Notes: a model not told the origin generated them from the sequence alone. Positions 1-8,540 are shown, counted from the first letter of the stretch. The stretch: 24,415 nt of DNA from Oscillospiraceae bacterium (GCA_019416775.1 DXWR01000218.1:1-24415), one strand, 5' to 3'. Translations and numbers: made by a program.

Positions 1-38
1 CATTTTGTATTATTTTTTCTGTTAATTACTTTCTGTAA

Positions 39-1823
39 TCAATCTTCGCTGCGCACCACAGCAATGCCCAGTTCATCCAGCTGGGCCTGATCCACGGTGG
101 AGGGGCAGTTGCTCATGAGCTCGCTGGCGTCCTTGATCTTGGGGAAGGCGATGACGTCCCGCAAGGACTCCGCCCCTGCCAGAATCATGGTCAACCGGTC
201 CAGACCGATACCTGCACCTCCGTGAGGCGGTGCACCGTACTTATAGGCGTCCACCAAAAAGCCGAACTTGGCGGCAATTTCCTCATCGGTGAGGCCCAGG
301 GACTCGAACATCTTCTGCTGCAAAGCAGGGTCGCTGATGCGGATGGAGCCGCTGGACAGCTCAGTGCCGTTGAGTACCAAATCGTAGGCCTTGGCTTTTA
401 CCCGGCCTTTATCGGTATCCAAATATTGGAGGCATTCATCCAGAGGCATGGTGAAGGGATGGTGCATGGCCACCCAGGTGTTGGCTTCGTCGTCCCACTC
501 AAAGAAGGGAAACTCGGTGATCCAAACAAAATTGTACTTCCCTTCCGGGATCAGATCCATCTGCTTGGCGGCTTCCAAACGCAAAGCTCCCAGCACCGGC
601 AGGGTCACCCGATTTTTGTCCGCCACAATCAAGGCCACGTCACCCTTTTCACAGCCCAAGGCAGCCAGGATGGCATCCATCTCTTCGGGCTTCATGAACT
701 TACCAAAGCTGCAGGAGGGGGCGTCCTCTACCCAGCGGATGTAAGCCAAGCCTTTCGCGCCGATGCCCTTGGCCTGGTCGGTGAGTTTGTCGATGGCTTT
801 CCGGGAAAAGGTCTTGGCGCCGCCCTTGATGCAGATACCCCGCACGCTTCCACCGTTTTCAATGGCACCGGTAAACACTCCAAAACCGCAATCCTTCACG
901 ATTTCGCTGAGGTCGGTGATCTCCATGCCGAACCGGGTATCCGGCTTGTCGGAACCGTAGCGGTTCATGGCGTCTTCGTAGGTCAGACGGGGCAGAGGCA
1001 GGGAAACCTCAATGCCCATGACTTCCTTCATCAGATATTGGACGTAGCCTTCCAGCACCTCCAAAATGTCCTCCACATCCACGAAGGACATTTCCAGGTC
1101 AATCTGAGTAAATTCCGGCTGACGGTCTGCCCGAAGATCCTCATCCCGGAAGCAGCGGGCCAACTGGATATACTTGTCCACTCCGGCGATCATCAAAAGC
1201 TGCTTGTAAATCTGGGGAGACTGAGGCAGGGCATAGAATTTGCCGTTGTGCACCCGGCTGGGCACCAGGTAGTCCCGAGCCCCTTCCGGGGTGGATTTCA
1301 TCATCATAGGGGTTTCAATTTCCAAAAAGCCCTCTTTGTAGAAGTAGTCCCGGGTGACTTTGGCGATGTCATGGCGAAGTTTCAGATTCCGCTGCAATTC
1401 TGCACGGCGCAGGTCCAGATAGCGGTAGGTCAAACGGATCTCTTCGTTGACTTTGCTGCCTTCGGTGAGGGGGAAGGGCGGAGTGGCGGCGGCGGAGAGA
1501 ATCCGCAGCTCAGAGACGTAAATCTCAATTTCCCCGGTGGGAAGTTCCGGATTTACCGCTTCCCGAGCCACGACCTTGCCAACGGCAGCTACTACATATT
1601 CGCTGCGCAGGGATTTAGCTTTTTCAAACACATCACGAGGAGTGGTGTCGTCAAAGGTGAGCTGCACAATGCCGCTGCGGTCCCGCAAATCCACAAAGAT
1701 CAAGGTGCCTTTGTCCCGCTGCCGCTGCACCCAGCCGGTGACGGTGACGGTTTGACCCACCTGTTCTTTGCGGATATCGTTACAGTAATGGGTGCGTTTT
1801 AGCCCCTTCATAGATTCAGCCAT
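39..1823 (-). CDS. aspS: Aspartyl-tRNA synthetase
   Basis: Charges tRNA-Asp with aspartate in the cytoplasm. The 594-residue length fits bacterial class IIb AspRS. An N-terminal OB-fold anticodon-binding domain spans about residues 1-105. The class II core includes motif 2 (FRDEDLRADRQPEF, from about 225) and motif 3 (GIGLDRLTMI, around 538-547), with the bacterial GAD insertion between them. The ATG at 1823 follows a GGAAGGAG ribosome site that lies inside the 3' end of hisS, so the two synthetases are probably co-transcribed and translationally coupled (2-base gap). Residue 38 is Lys in the RQRDKG loop, where a His is associated with non-discriminating AspRS enzymes, so discrimination against tRNA-Asn cannot be decided from this. 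Family assignment is secure. Confidence 0.98.
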   Translation of the reverse strand: MAESMKGLKRTHYCNDIRKEQVGQTVTVTGWVQRQRDKGTLIFVDLRDRSGIVQLTFDDTTPRDVFEKAKSLRSEYVVAAVGKVVAREAVNPELPTGEIEIYVSELRILSAAATPPFPLTEGSKVNEEIRLTYRYLDLRRAELQRNLKLRHDIAKVTRDYFYKEGFLEIETPMMMKSTPEGARDYLVPSRVHNGKFYALPQSPQIYKQLLMIAGVDKYIQLARCFRDEDLRADRQPEFTQIDLEMSFVDVEDILEVLEGYVQYLMKEVMGIEVSLPLPRLTYEDAMNRYGSDKPDTRFGMEITDLSEIVKDCGFGVFTGAIENGGSVRGICIKGGAKTFSRKAIDKLTDQAKGIGAKGLAYIRWVEDAPSCSFGKFMKPEEMDAILAALGCEKGDVALIVADKNRVTLPVLGALRLEAAKQMDLIPEGKYNFVWITEFPFFEWDDEANTWVAMHHPFTMPLDECLQYLDTDKGRVKAKAYDLVLNGTELSSGSIRISDPALQQKMFESLGLTDEEIAAKFGFLVDAYKYGAPPHGGAGIGLDRLTMILAGAESLRDVIAFPKIKDASELMSNCPSTVDQAQLDELGIAVVRSED

Positions 1824-1825
1824 TT

Positions 1826-3202
1826 TTATTCTCCTTCCTTGCCGCCCAACAGAGTTTTCAGCGATTGCAGGGAAGCATCCCCCGCCACCTGCTGGGTAAG
1901 CTTATCAAGCTGTCCTGCCAGGGTTGCGTCATACAGCCGGTCAGCCAGCTTTTCCAGCTCCACTTCGGTCTGAGCCCCGGTTTCCATATCCTTGAGCATG
2001 CCTTTGCCGGTGGCCAGTTCGTTGTCCCCCAGCACTAGGCTGTATTTGGCTCCAATTTTGTTGGCGTACTTCATCTGGGCCTTCACACCCCGGCCCATGA
2101 CGTCGCACTCCACATAGAACCCCTCGCCCCGGAGCTTGTTGGTGAGACGGCAGGCCTGAATGGCGGCATTTTCTCCCATGCTGCCCAGATACAGCAAACA
2201 GCCTTCCGGCTTGGGAATTTCGATTCCCTGTGCTTCCAAAATCAGCAGCAGCCGTTCCAAGCCCATGGCAAAGCCTAAAGCCGGAGTGGCAGGGCCGCCC
2301 ATCTGCTCCACCAAACCGTCATACCGACCGCCGCCGCAGACAGTGGACTGGGCGCCCAGATCGGAGGAAACAAACTCAAATACAGTTTTGGTGTAGTAAT
2401 CCAATCCCCGGACAATGTGGGGATCTACGGTGTACTCCATGCCCAAAGCATCCAGCCGCTGTTTCACCCCTTCAAAGTGGGTGCTGCAATCCTCACAGAG
2501 ATAGTCCAGCACCACCGGGGCGTCTGCCGCCAAAGCGGCACATTCCGGGTTTTTGCAGTCCAGAATCCGCATGGGGTTTTTCTCCAACCGTTCCAGACAG
2601 GTGGGACAGAGCTGGTCCTTCCGGGCGGAGAAATATTCCTTCAGCGCCTTGTGATACTCGCCCCGGCACTTAGGGCAGCCAATGGAGTTGATGTTTAAGG
2701 TGATGTTTTTCAGTCCCAACCGGTCAAACAAATCCTTGACCAGGCTCATAACCTCTACGTCCGCCCCGGGATTCTGGGCGCCAAACATCTCCACTCCAAA
2801 CTGGTGGAACTCCCGTAGCCGCCCTTTTTGGGTATTTTCGTGGCGGAAGCAGGGGGTGATGTAGTAGACCCGTAACGGCAGCGCCTGGTTGAGCAGCCCC
2901 CGCTGGATCACCGCCCGGACCGCGCCAGCGGTGCCTTCCGGCTTTAAGGCAAACAGTTCCGGCTCCTTTTTGCTGCTTTCGGTTTCTGCCCGCACCTGGT
3001 ACATTTCCTTCTGCACCACATCGGTGGTATCCCCTACACTGCGGCGGAACAGCGCCATGCTTTCAAAAGTGGGGGTGCGCTGTTCCGAAAAACCGTACAG
3101 CGCGGCGGTTTGTTTGGCCAGGTTTTCGATAAACTGCCATTTATAGCTTTCGCTGCCCAGCACGTCCTCGGTGCCTTTGGGCGCTTGAATGGTAACTGCC
3201 AT
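1826..3202 (-). CDS. hisS: Histidyl-tRNA synthetase
   Basis: Charges tRNA-His with histidine. The 458-residue length is slightly longer than the usual roughly 420-430, through a C-terminal extension of about 30-40 residues. Class II motif 2 is visible (CFRHENTQKGRLREFHQFG, about 118-136). The HisRS-specific VRGLDYYT box and the CGGGRYDGL and GFAMGLERL segments follow. A cysteine-rich insertion (GCPKC, LCPTC, DCKNPEC) matches the pattern I know from clostridial HisRS. The ATG at 3202 follows a GGGGAG ribosome site. It is the first gene of a two-gene hisS-aspS unit, downstream of its own probable promoter. I saw no T-box leader in the 190 bases upstream. Confidence 0.97.
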   Translation of the reverse strand: MAVTIQAPKGTEDVLGSESYKWQFIENLAKQTAALYGFSEQRTPTFESMALFRRSVGDTTDVVQKEMYQVRAETESSKKEPELFALKPEGTAGAVRAVIQRGLLNQALPLRVYYITPCFRHENTQKGRLREFHQFGVEMFGAQNPGADVEVMSLVKDLFDRLGLKNITLNINSIGCPKCRGEYHKALKEYFSARKDQLCPTCLERLEKNPMRILDCKNPECAALAADAPVVLDYLCEDCSTHFEGVKQRLDALGMEYTVDPHIVRGLDYYTKTVFEFVSSDLGAQSTVCGGGRYDGLVEQMGGPATPALGFAMGLERLLLILEAQGIEIPKPEGCLLYLGSMGENAAIQACRLTNKLRGEGFYVECDVMGRGVKAQMKYANKIGAKYSLVLGDNELATGKGMLKDMETGAQTEVELEKLADRLYDATLAGQLDKLTQQVAGDASLQSLKTLLGGKEGE

Positions 3203-3237
3203 GGTGTTCTCTCCCCTTGTGGTTTTTACTGGGTACT

Positions 3238-3266
3238 ATTTTACTCTATGTGGGAGGAAAAGGCAA
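3238..3266 (-). promoter_or_regulatory. Probable sigma-A promoter of hisS-aspS
   Basis: On the minus strand, TTGCCT (3266-3261) and TAAAAT (3243-3238) are separated by exactly 17 bases. They lie about 36 bases upstream of the hisS start codon. The -35 box matches 4 of 6 consensus bases and the -10 box 5 of 6. The preceding fba terminator ends about 75 bases upstream, so an independent promoter is expected here. Confidence 0.5.
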
Positions 3267-3340
3267 GGGAAAGAAAAACGGGAAAAGTCTTTTTCCCATG
3301 TCTCTCACCATCATGGAAACAAAAATAATCGAAAACAAAG

Positions 3341-3369
3341 AAAAACCTCCCCAGTAATTCCAGGGAGGT
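3341..3369 (-). terminator. Intrinsic terminator of fba
   Basis: On the minus strand, the stem ACCTCCC/GGGAGGT (3369-3363 with 3351-3345) has a loop of about 11 bases. The last paired base runs into a five-base T tract (3345-3341). It begins about 25 bases after the fba stop codon and closes that transcript before the hisS promoter. Confidence 0.85.
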
Positions 3370-3393
3370 CGAATTTTTTACTATAACAACAAA

Positions 3394-4257
3394 TTACGCC
3401 TTGCCTACGCTGCCGAACAGCTCCATCTTTTCCTTGACAGTAGCCTTAATGGCTTCGTAGCCGGGGGCCAGGAGTTTTCTGGGGTCATAGCCCTTGCCGA
3501 TTTTGTCCTTGCCCTCTTCAATATACTTCCTGGTAGCAGCAGCAAAGCTGAGCTGGCACTCGGTGTTCACATTGATCTTGGAAACGCCCAGGTCAATGGC
3601 CTTTTTAATCATGTCGTCCGGAATACCGGTACCGCCGTGGAGCACCAGGGGCATTTCTCCGGTCTTTTCCTGCACAGCAGCCAAAGTCTCAAAGCTCAGG
3701 CCAGGCCAGTTTGCCGGATAGGGGCCATGGATGTTGCCGATGCCGGCAGCCAGCATGTCTACGCCCAGGTCAGCAATCCGCTTGCATTCATCGGGATCGG
3801 CGCATTCACCCATACCGACCACGCCGTCTTCTTCGCCGCCAATGGCGCCTACTTCGGCTTCCAGGCTCATGCCGTGTTCCGCTACGATCTTCACCAATTC
3901 CTGGGTCTTAGCTACGTTTTCATCAATGGGGTAGTGGCTGCCGTCAAACATAATGGAGCTGAAGCCGGCTTCCACGCACTTCAGGCAGCCTTCGTAGGTG
4001 CCGTGGTCCAAATGCAGTGCTACCGGAACGGTGATCTTCAGTTCTTCCAGCATGCCGTTAACCATGCCTACCACGGTCTTAAAACCGGTCATATATTTAC
4101 CAGCGCCTTCGGACACACCCAAAATCACAGGAGAATTCAGTTCCTGTGCAGTGAGCAGAATGGCCTTGGTCCATTCCAGGTTGTTGATGTTGAACTGACC
4201 GACCGCATAGTGACCGGCTTTCGCCTTTTGCAGCATTTCTTTTGCAGATACCAACAT
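3394..4257 (-). CDS. fba: Class II fructose-bisphosphate aldolase
   Basis: Zinc-dependent aldolase that cleaves fructose-1,6-bisphosphate to dihydroxyacetone phosphate and glyceraldehyde-3-phosphate in glycolysis. It is 287 residues long, the size of the short Bacillus FbaA type. Visible family motifs are HLDHGT (Zn and substrate site), the GNIHGPYP histidine, LHGGTGIP, and NVNTE in place of the common NVNTD. I place the start at the ATG at 4257: it lies 9 bases after a GGAGG site (4271-4267), while an in-frame TTG six bases earlier would be only 3 bases from it. It is monocistronic, with its own terminator. Related GatY/KbaY tagatose-bisphosphate aldolases are hard to exclude by eye, but the isolated position favours the glycolytic enzyme. 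Confidence 0.93.
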   Translation of the reverse strand: MLVSAKEMLQKAKAGHYAVGQFNINNLEWTKAILLTAQELNSPVILGVSEGAGKYMTGFKTVVGMVNGMLEELKITVPVALHLDHGTYEGCLKCVEAGFSSIMFDGSHYPIDENVAKTQELVKIVAEHGMSLEAEVGAIGGEEDGVVGMGECADPDECKRIADLGVDMLAAGIGNIHGPYPANWPGLSFETLAAVQEKTGEMPLVLHGGTGIPDDMIKKAIDLGVSKINVNTECQLSFAAATRKYIEEGKDKIGKGYDPRKLLAPGYEAIKATVKEKMELFGSVGKA

Positions 4258-4352
4258 AACCAATTACCTCCAAAACTATCATTGTTTCCCCTAAAACGAT
4301 TGCATTGCCTTCACCGTTGTGAGTGATAGCAGATGCTTTCGTGAAACTAACT

Positions 4353-4383
4353 ATAATATACCAAAATTGACGAGAAAAAGCAA
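4353..4383 (-). promoter_or_regulatory. Possible promoter of fba
   Basis: On the minus strand, TTGCTT (4383-4378) lies 17 bases from TATATT (4360-4355), or 19 from an overlapping TATTAT. It is about 100 bases upstream of the fba start. The -10 is AT-rich and plausible but the -35 is weak, so this is tentative. The region also separates fba from the divergent thiT promoter. Confidence 0.35.
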
Positions 4384-4442
4384 GCGGTTTTCCCGAAAAA
4401 CACTGGAAATTTCCCCAAACAGTCAAAACGGACCGGTTTAAA

Positions 4443-4471
4443 TTGACACCCCATCTACCCTGTGCTAAAAT
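4443..4471 (+). promoter_or_regulatory. Sigma-A promoter of thiT
   Basis: A perfect TTGACA (4443-4448) and TAAAAT (4466-4471) are separated by 17 bases. Transcription would start near 4478, a few bases before the TPP riboswitch. Confidence 0.85.
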
Positions 4472-4480
4472 GTATACGAA

Positions 4481-4577
4481 AATAGGGGAGCTTTTGCTGA
4501 GAGGAGGTTCGACCTCGACCCACCCCGGCCGGGTAACCGGCCGCACCTGATGCGGGTAATGCCGACGAAGGGAATTG
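4481..4577 (+). ncRNA. TPP (THI-box) riboswitch
   Basis: A cis-acting RNA that senses thiamine pyrophosphate. The THI-box landmarks appear in order: GGGGAGC (4485-4491), CTGAGA (4497-4502), a GC-rich P3 hairpin, then ACCTGATGCGGGTAATGCC (4545-4563) and GAAGGGAA (4567-4574). It sits between a strong promoter and an intrinsic terminator upstream of the thiamine transporter gene. TPP binding would therefore be expected to favour termination and lower thiT expression. Confidence 0.96.
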
Positions 4578-4591
4578 GAATGGCATGTTTT

Positions 4592-4628
4592 GGCGTCCGG
4601 TTGGGTTTTTCAGCGGGGCGCTATTTTT
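4592..4628 (+). terminator. Riboswitch-controlled intrinsic terminator
   Basis: The strand from G4592 to G4603 pairs with C4611 to U4622. That gives eleven pairs including G-U wobbles, with one internal G-G mismatch and a 7-base loop. ATTTTT follows (4623-4628). It lies between the TPP aptamer and the thiT ribosome site, the right place for the expression platform of a transcription-terminating switch. I did not resolve the competing antiterminator helix. Confidence 0.75.
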
Positions 4629-4652
4629 AGTTTACCGAAAGAGGGAAAAAAC

Positions 4653-5231
4653 ATGCAGATTTCAAAAGTACGAAAGATGACGGAATGTGCCATGATGATT
4701 GCCTTGGGCACCATTCTGTCCTACTTCACCATCTTCAGCCTGCCGATGGGCGGCAATATTACCGTGTTCAGCCAGGTACCTTTGATCCTCATCGGCTACC
4801 GCCACGGCTGGAAGTGGGGCGCCTTCTCCGGAGTGGTATTCGGCTTGCTTCAGATGGTACTCCAAGGACTGGGCAACTTTGCCTACGTCAAAACCTTAGG
4901 CGCTTATCTGATCCTGATCTTGTTTGACTACGTCTTTGCCTTTGGCGTGCTGGGTCTTTCCGGGGCTTTCTTCCGGCGCTTGAAAAACCAGCCTCTGGGC
5001 ATCGGACTGGGCGCCGCGGTGGGATCTGCCCTGCGGTTTCTCTGCCACTTTATTTCCGGCGTCACCATTTGGGGCGAGTATGCCGACGGTTGGCAGTCGG
5101 TGTGGGCTTACAGCTTAGGCTACAATGGTTCTTACATGCTGGTAGAGGGCATCGTGACCATTGTTGGCGTGGCCGCTTTGGCCTTAGTGCTGGACTTTAA
5201 GTCCCCCAATTTGCGCAAATCCAAATCCTAA
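4653..5231 (+). CDS. thiT: Thiamine ECF transporter S component ThiT
   Basis: Membrane-embedded substrate-binding subunit of an energy-coupling-factor thiamine importer. It works with the shared EcfA/A'/T module, which is not in this window. It is 192 residues long, the usual size of the YuaJ/ThiT family, and hydrophobic with about six membrane segments. Family landmarks are LPMGGNITVFSQVPL near residues 30-45, the HFISGVTIWGEYA segment, and SLGYNGSYML with a following Glu near the C-terminus. The ATG at 4653 has a GAGGG site 7 bases upstream. An in-frame TTG at 4575 lies inside the riboswitch and is not a credible start. The TPP riboswitch independently supports the thiamine assignment. The gene is monocistronic. 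Confidence 0.95.
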   Translation: MQISKVRKMTECAMMIALGTILSYFTIFSLPMGGNITVFSQVPLILIGYRHGWKWGAFSGVVFGLLQMVLQGLGNFAYVKTLGAYLILILFDYVFAFGVLGLSGAFFRRLKNQPLGIGLGAAVGSALRFLCHFISGVTIWGEYADGWQSVWAYSLGYNGSYMLVEGIVTIVGVAALALVLDFKSPNLRKSKS

Positions 5232-5257
5232 TCCCTGATATCCAAGCCACGCCTTGA

Positions 5258-5284
5258 GAAAAGCAATCTTCGGCATTGTTTTTC
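5258..5284 (+). terminator. Terminator-like hairpin after thiT
   Basis: GAAAAGCAAT (5258-5267) pairs with ATTGTTTTTC (5275-5284) around a CTTCGGC loop, ten pairs with one G-U. The T-rich 3' arm makes it a moderate terminator. It starts 26 bases after the thiT stop codon. Confidence 0.55.
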
Positions 5285-5314
5285 CCAAACACAAGAACTT
5301 TCTTGGAACTGTAA

Positions 5315-5349
5315 TCCCGGTGCTTTTTCGTGCCGGGAGTTTTGTTTTT
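5315..5349 (+). terminator. Strong intrinsic terminator after thiT
   Basis: TCCCGGTGC (5315-5323) pairs with GTGCCGGGA (5330-5338) around a 6-base loop, followed by G and TTTTGTTTTT. It is the second of two tandem hairpins, and isolates thiT from the zapA promoter 24 bases further on. Confidence 0.85.
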
Positions 5350-5372
5350 CCCAAGAAAACCGCTCCCCAATC

Positions 5373-5401
5373 TTGCCAAACTCAGGCGGGTTTTGTATAA
5401 T
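5373..5401 (+). promoter_or_regulatory. Sigma-A promoter of zapA-U32-maf
   Basis: TTGCCA (5373-5378) and a perfect TATAAT (5396-5401) are separated by 17 bases. The expected start of transcription is near 5408, about 30 bases upstream of the zapA ATG. Confidence 0.85.
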
Positions 5402-5437
5402 GAAATCAGATCTTGCAGGCACGGAAAGGATGAGACC

Positions 5438-5905
5438 ATGAACAACAAGGTAAAGGTGACCATTGCAGGAAAAAACTATGTCCTGAACACCGATGAAACA
5501 GAGCGTTATACCAGAATGCTGGCGGGAAAATTAGATAAGGATTTGGACCAGGTCATGCAGGCGGATGACACCATCGGCCTGACCGACAGCGTGATCCTCA
5601 CCGCTTTGGATTATTTGGATCAGTATAAAAAAGCCAGCGATGACGCCGACAATTTAAGGGGTCAGCTCACCACCTATATTGATGAAAGCAACAAACTGTC
5701 CTCCAAGCTGGAAGCCGCTCAGAAGGAACTGAAAAAACAGCAGCAGCTCATCCAGCAGGAGGTCGCCAAAGCAGTGGAAGCCAAGGACGCCCAGATTAAA
5801 GAGCTCAATGAATTGCTGGAAAGCTCCCGGCAAAAAGCCAAGGAGCTGGAAAACCAAATCGGCTTTATGTCCCTGAAAGAAAAGCTGGAAAATGGCGGCA
5901 ATTAA
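5438..5905 (+). CDS. zapA: Cell division protein ZapA
   Basis: Cytoplasmic FtsZ-associated protein that promotes bundling of FtsZ filaments at the division ring. It is 155 residues long. The N-terminal ZapA head (VKVTIAGKNYVLNTDETERY, from about residue 5) is typical. About residues 70-150 form a long Lys/Glu/Gln-rich coiled coil, longer than that of the roughly 85-110-residue Bacillus and E. coli proteins. The chosen ATG is preceded by GGAAAGGA and lies just downstream of the promoter; upstream in-frame codons fall within the terminator region. Its 3' end overlaps the next gene by 14 bases, so the two are probably translationally coupled. Confidence 0.9.
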   Translation: MNNKVKVTIAGKNYVLNTDETERYTRMLAGKLDKDLDQVMQADDTIGLTDSVILTALDYLDQYKKASDDADNLRGQLTTYIDESNKLSSKLEAAQKELKKQQQLIQQEVAKAVEAKDAQIKELNELLESSRQKAKELENQIGFMSLKEKLENGGN

Positions 5906-7979
5906 TAAACCGGAACTGTTGGCTCCCGCAGGCAATTTGGAGTGCGTGGCGGCAGCGGTGCGCAACGGAGCCGACGCAGTATATCTGGGCGCCAAAGCCT
6001 TCAGTGCCCGGGCCTTTGCGGAAAACTTTGACGGGGACGCCTTACAAACCGCCGCCCGCCTATGCCATTTGTATGGCGCCAAGGTGTATCTTACCCTCAA
6101 CACCCTACTGCTGGAAAACGAACTGGATCAGGCAGTGGAAACCATCCGGCAGGCCTGCCAGGCTCCGGTGGACGGAATCTTGGTTCAGGATTTGGCGGCT
6201 TGGGAGTTGGTGCACCGCTGCGCCCCAGCCATGCCTATCCACGCCTCCACTCAAATGAGCGTCCATTCCTTAGAAGGAGTGCGCCAACTGGAAGAAATGG
6301 GATTTACCCGGGCTGTGCTGGCCCGGGAACTTTCCCTGGAAGAAATCGCCGCTATCCGCCAAGGATGCAGCATCGAGCTGGAAGTATTTGTCCAGGGGGC
6401 GCTTTGCATGAGCGTGTCCGGGCAGTGCTACCTGTCTGCCATGGTGGGGGGACGAAGCGCCAACCGGGGAAGCTGTGCTGGAAGCTGCCGGCTGCCCTTT
6501 ACCTCTACCGGAGACAAAACCGCCCACGACCTGTCCCTAAAGGACAATTGCTGGGCAAACTACTACCAGGCTCTCTGTGACATGGGGGTGGACTCGCTGA
6601 AGATTGAAGGCCGGATGAAGCGGCCGGAATATGTGGCGGCGGCCTGCCAAAGCTACCGCGCCCTGTCTTTGGGGCAAGATCCCCAGTTAGACCGGCTGCG
6701 GCGGGTGTTTTCCCGCAGCGGCTTTACCGAAGGCTATCCCTCCGGCAAGCGGGACGGGAACATGTTTGGCATCCGGGAAAAAGAGGATGTCACCGCCGCC
6801 GATCAGGAACTGCTCCGCTCCCTGGCTCAAAGCTACCAGAAGGAAGTACCCTTCCTGCCCTTGGATCTCACCCTGACGGTGCAGCCAAACACCCCCTGTC
6901 AGCTCACCGCCTGCTGTGCCGGACAAAAACCAGTGACAGTGACCGGAGAACTTCCTCAAGCCGCCAAAACCCGCCCCCTCACCGCCGAAGAAGCGGCGGC
7001 CAGCCTGACTAAGCTGGGGGGCACCGTCTTTTTGCCGGGAACGGTAACCTGCAGCATTGCCCCGGGCTTGATGCTGCCCAAATCGGCTCTCAACGCCCTG
7101 CGGCGTCAGGTGACGGAACAACTCACCGAAACGCTATCCTTCCGTCCCCAAATCCCCTTTACTCCGATCCATTCCAATCCTCTTTCCTCCCGGCCCACAG
7201 TCCAACAGCAAACGGCCTGGGGACGGTTTTCTGGTTGGGAACAACTGCCCCGGAATTGGGAACAACAGCTGGATCTGGCTATCCTCCCGGTGGAACAACT
7301 GCTGGCCCTGCCGGAACAGATCCTTTCCAACAAACTGGCGGGGGAAGCCCCTCGAATGCTGTTTGGGGCGGAAGAAGAAAAATTTGCCCAACAGTTGGAT
7401 ATGCTAAAGGAAAAGGGAATCACCAAACTGTTGGTTCACGGACTGGCCCAACTTCGTCTGGGGCGGGAAAAAGGGTTCACCCTGCTTGGCAGCCCCTTTT
7501 TAAACATCACCAACCCGGTGGCGTTGGAGCAATACCGGCAACTGGGAGTGGAACAAGCGATCCTTTCCCCGGAAGTCACAGCAGCTTCCCTGTCCCGCTG
7601 GGCGGGGGAAGGCACCGGCTGGCTCTGCTACGGCAAACTGCCTTTGATGGTGTTCCGGGCCTGCCCCATTCGAGCCAAACAGGGCTGCAAGGCCTGCGGA
7701 GGACACGGCGCTCTCACCGACCGTACCGGCCGGAAATTTGAAGTAACCTGCCACCAAAAACAATACCAGGAACTGCTCAACTGCGTGCCGTTCTGGCTGG
7801 CGGACAAACAAGAAGATTTCCGAACATTAGGACATCCGGTGTTTTGGTTTATCACGGAATCCCAAGAGAACTGCGCCGAGATCCTGGACGCCTATTTCCA
7901 CCGGCAAAAGCCCGCCGAAAACTTTACCCGAGGCCTTTATTATCGGGGCTTAAACGCCAAACGAGAAAGGAGAGAATAA
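5892..7979 (+). CDS. U32 peptidase-family protein with C-terminal DUF3656-like region
   Basis: This 695-residue protein carries the U32 collagenase-like fold. The N-terminus (KPELLAPAGNLECVAAAVRNGADAVYLG) is the family hallmark. The U32 signature EVFVQGALCMSVSGQC follows at about 164-179. Further Cys residues in the SANRGSCAGSCR stretch and the later CPIRAKQGCKACGG cluster are typical of members that bind an Fe-S cluster. Length and layout resemble E. coli RlhA (YdcP), which is needed for a 23S rRNA hydroxylation, rather than the shorter TrhP type. A role in RNA modification is therefore more likely than proteolysis, but this is inference. The start overlaps zapA and maf follows after 3 bases. 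Confidence 0.88.
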   Translation: MAAINKPELLAPAGNLECVAAAVRNGADAVYLGAKAFSARAFAENFDGDALQTAARLCHLYGAKVYLTLNTLLLENELDQAVETIRQACQAPVDGILVQDLAAWELVHRCAPAMPIHASTQMSVHSLEGVRQLEEMGFTRAVLARELSLEEIAAIRQGCSIELEVFVQGALCMSVSGQCYLSAMVGGRSANRGSCAGSCRLPFTSTGDKTAHDLSLKDNCWANYYQALCDMGVDSLKIEGRMKRPEYVAAACQSYRALSLGQDPQLDRLRRVFSRSGFTEGYPSGKRDGNMFGIREKEDVTAADQELLRSLAQSYQKEVPFLPLDLTLTVQPNTPCQLTACCAGQKPVTVTGELPQAAKTRPLTAEEAAASLTKLGGTVFLPGTVTCSIAPGLMLPKSALNALRRQVTEQLTETLSFRPQIPFTPIHSNPLSSRPTVQQQTAWGRFSGWEQLPRNWEQQLDLAILPVEQLLALPEQILSNKLAGEAPRMLFGAEEEKFAQQLDMLKEKGITKLLVHGLAQLRLGREKGFTLLGSPFLNITNPVALEQYRQLGVEQAILSPEVTAASLSRWAGEGTGWLCYGKLPLMVFRACPIRAKQGCKACGGHGALTDRTGRKFEVTCHQKQYQELLNCVPFWLADKQEDFRTLGHPVFWFITESQENCAEILDAYFHRQKPAENFTRGLYYRGLNAKRERRE

Positions 7980-7982
7980 CCT

Positions 7983-8540
7983 ATGGTGATTTTAGCCAGC
8001 CGCTCCCCCAGAAGACAGGAACTGCTGCGGTATCTGGTGCCGGAATTTCAGGTAATTCCCTCCGGCTTTGACGAATCCACCATTCAGGAATCCATCCCGC
8101 CCCGGCTGGTCCGTCGGCTGGCCCAGGAAAAAGCGGCCTTTGTAGCCAAAGATCACCCGGAGGACGTGGTCATCGGATGCGACACTATCGTAGTCAGCCC
8201 CAAAGGAGAGGTGTTCGGCATCCCCAAGGATGAAGCCGACGCCCGGCGGATGTTACAGGAACTGTCCGGCAAAACGCATCGGGTGATCAGCGGCTGCTGC
8301 GTCATGCAGCGAGGAAAAAAGAGCGTCTTTCACCAGACTACCAAGGTGACCTTTTCCCCCTTGAGCGAAGCGGATCTGGACTGGTACATCGCCACCGGAG
8401 AAGCCTTCGACAAAGCGGGAGGCTACGGCATCCAGGGCTTGGGGGGACTGCTCATTGAACGGATCAATGGTTCCTGGCATAATGTTGTAGGATTTCCGAT
8501 ACAAATTCTGAAAAAGATATTACCAAATTATCAACTTTGA
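7983..8540 (+). CDS. maf: Maf-family nucleoside triphosphate pyrophosphatase
   Basis: Hydrolyses non-canonical or pyrimidine nucleoside triphosphates to monophosphates; Maf proteins are linked to division arrest and septum control. It is 185 residues long. Motifs are the N-terminal LASRSPRRQELL phosphate-binding loop, GCDTIV with its conserved Asp, SGKTHRVISG, and ATGEAFDKAGGYGIQG, which fits the YhdE-type dTTP/UTP pyrophosphatases. The ATG has GGAG upstream and follows the U32 gene by 3 bases, making it third in the zapA operon. A separate promoter restarts transcription before mreB. Confidence 0.93.
   Translation: MVILASRSPRRQELLRYLVPEFQVIPSGFDESTIQESIPPRLVRRLAQEKAAFVAKDHPEDVVIGCDTIVVSPKGEVFGIPKDEADARRMLQELSGKTHRVISGCCVMQRGKKSVFHQTTKVTFSPLSEADLDWYIATGEAFDKAGGYGIQGLGGLLIERINGSWHNVVGFPIQILKKILPNYQL

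Noticed and set aside
1..38. A possible terminator after aspS
   Set aside because: Only a weak ATTAC/GTAAT stem is visible without a T run on the minus strand. The true terminator may lie outside the window.
222..1802. A 526-codon open frame on the plus strand opposite aspS
   Set aside because: It lies wholly antisense to a conserved synthetase, shows no recognisable domain and lacks a good ribosome site. In GC-rich coding sequence such shadow frames are common.
3203..3393. A T-box leader upstream of hisS-aspS
   Set aside because: The space is under 200 bases and contains no T-box core (TGG-x-ACCGCG type) or specifier-type long stem. A plain promoter explains it better.
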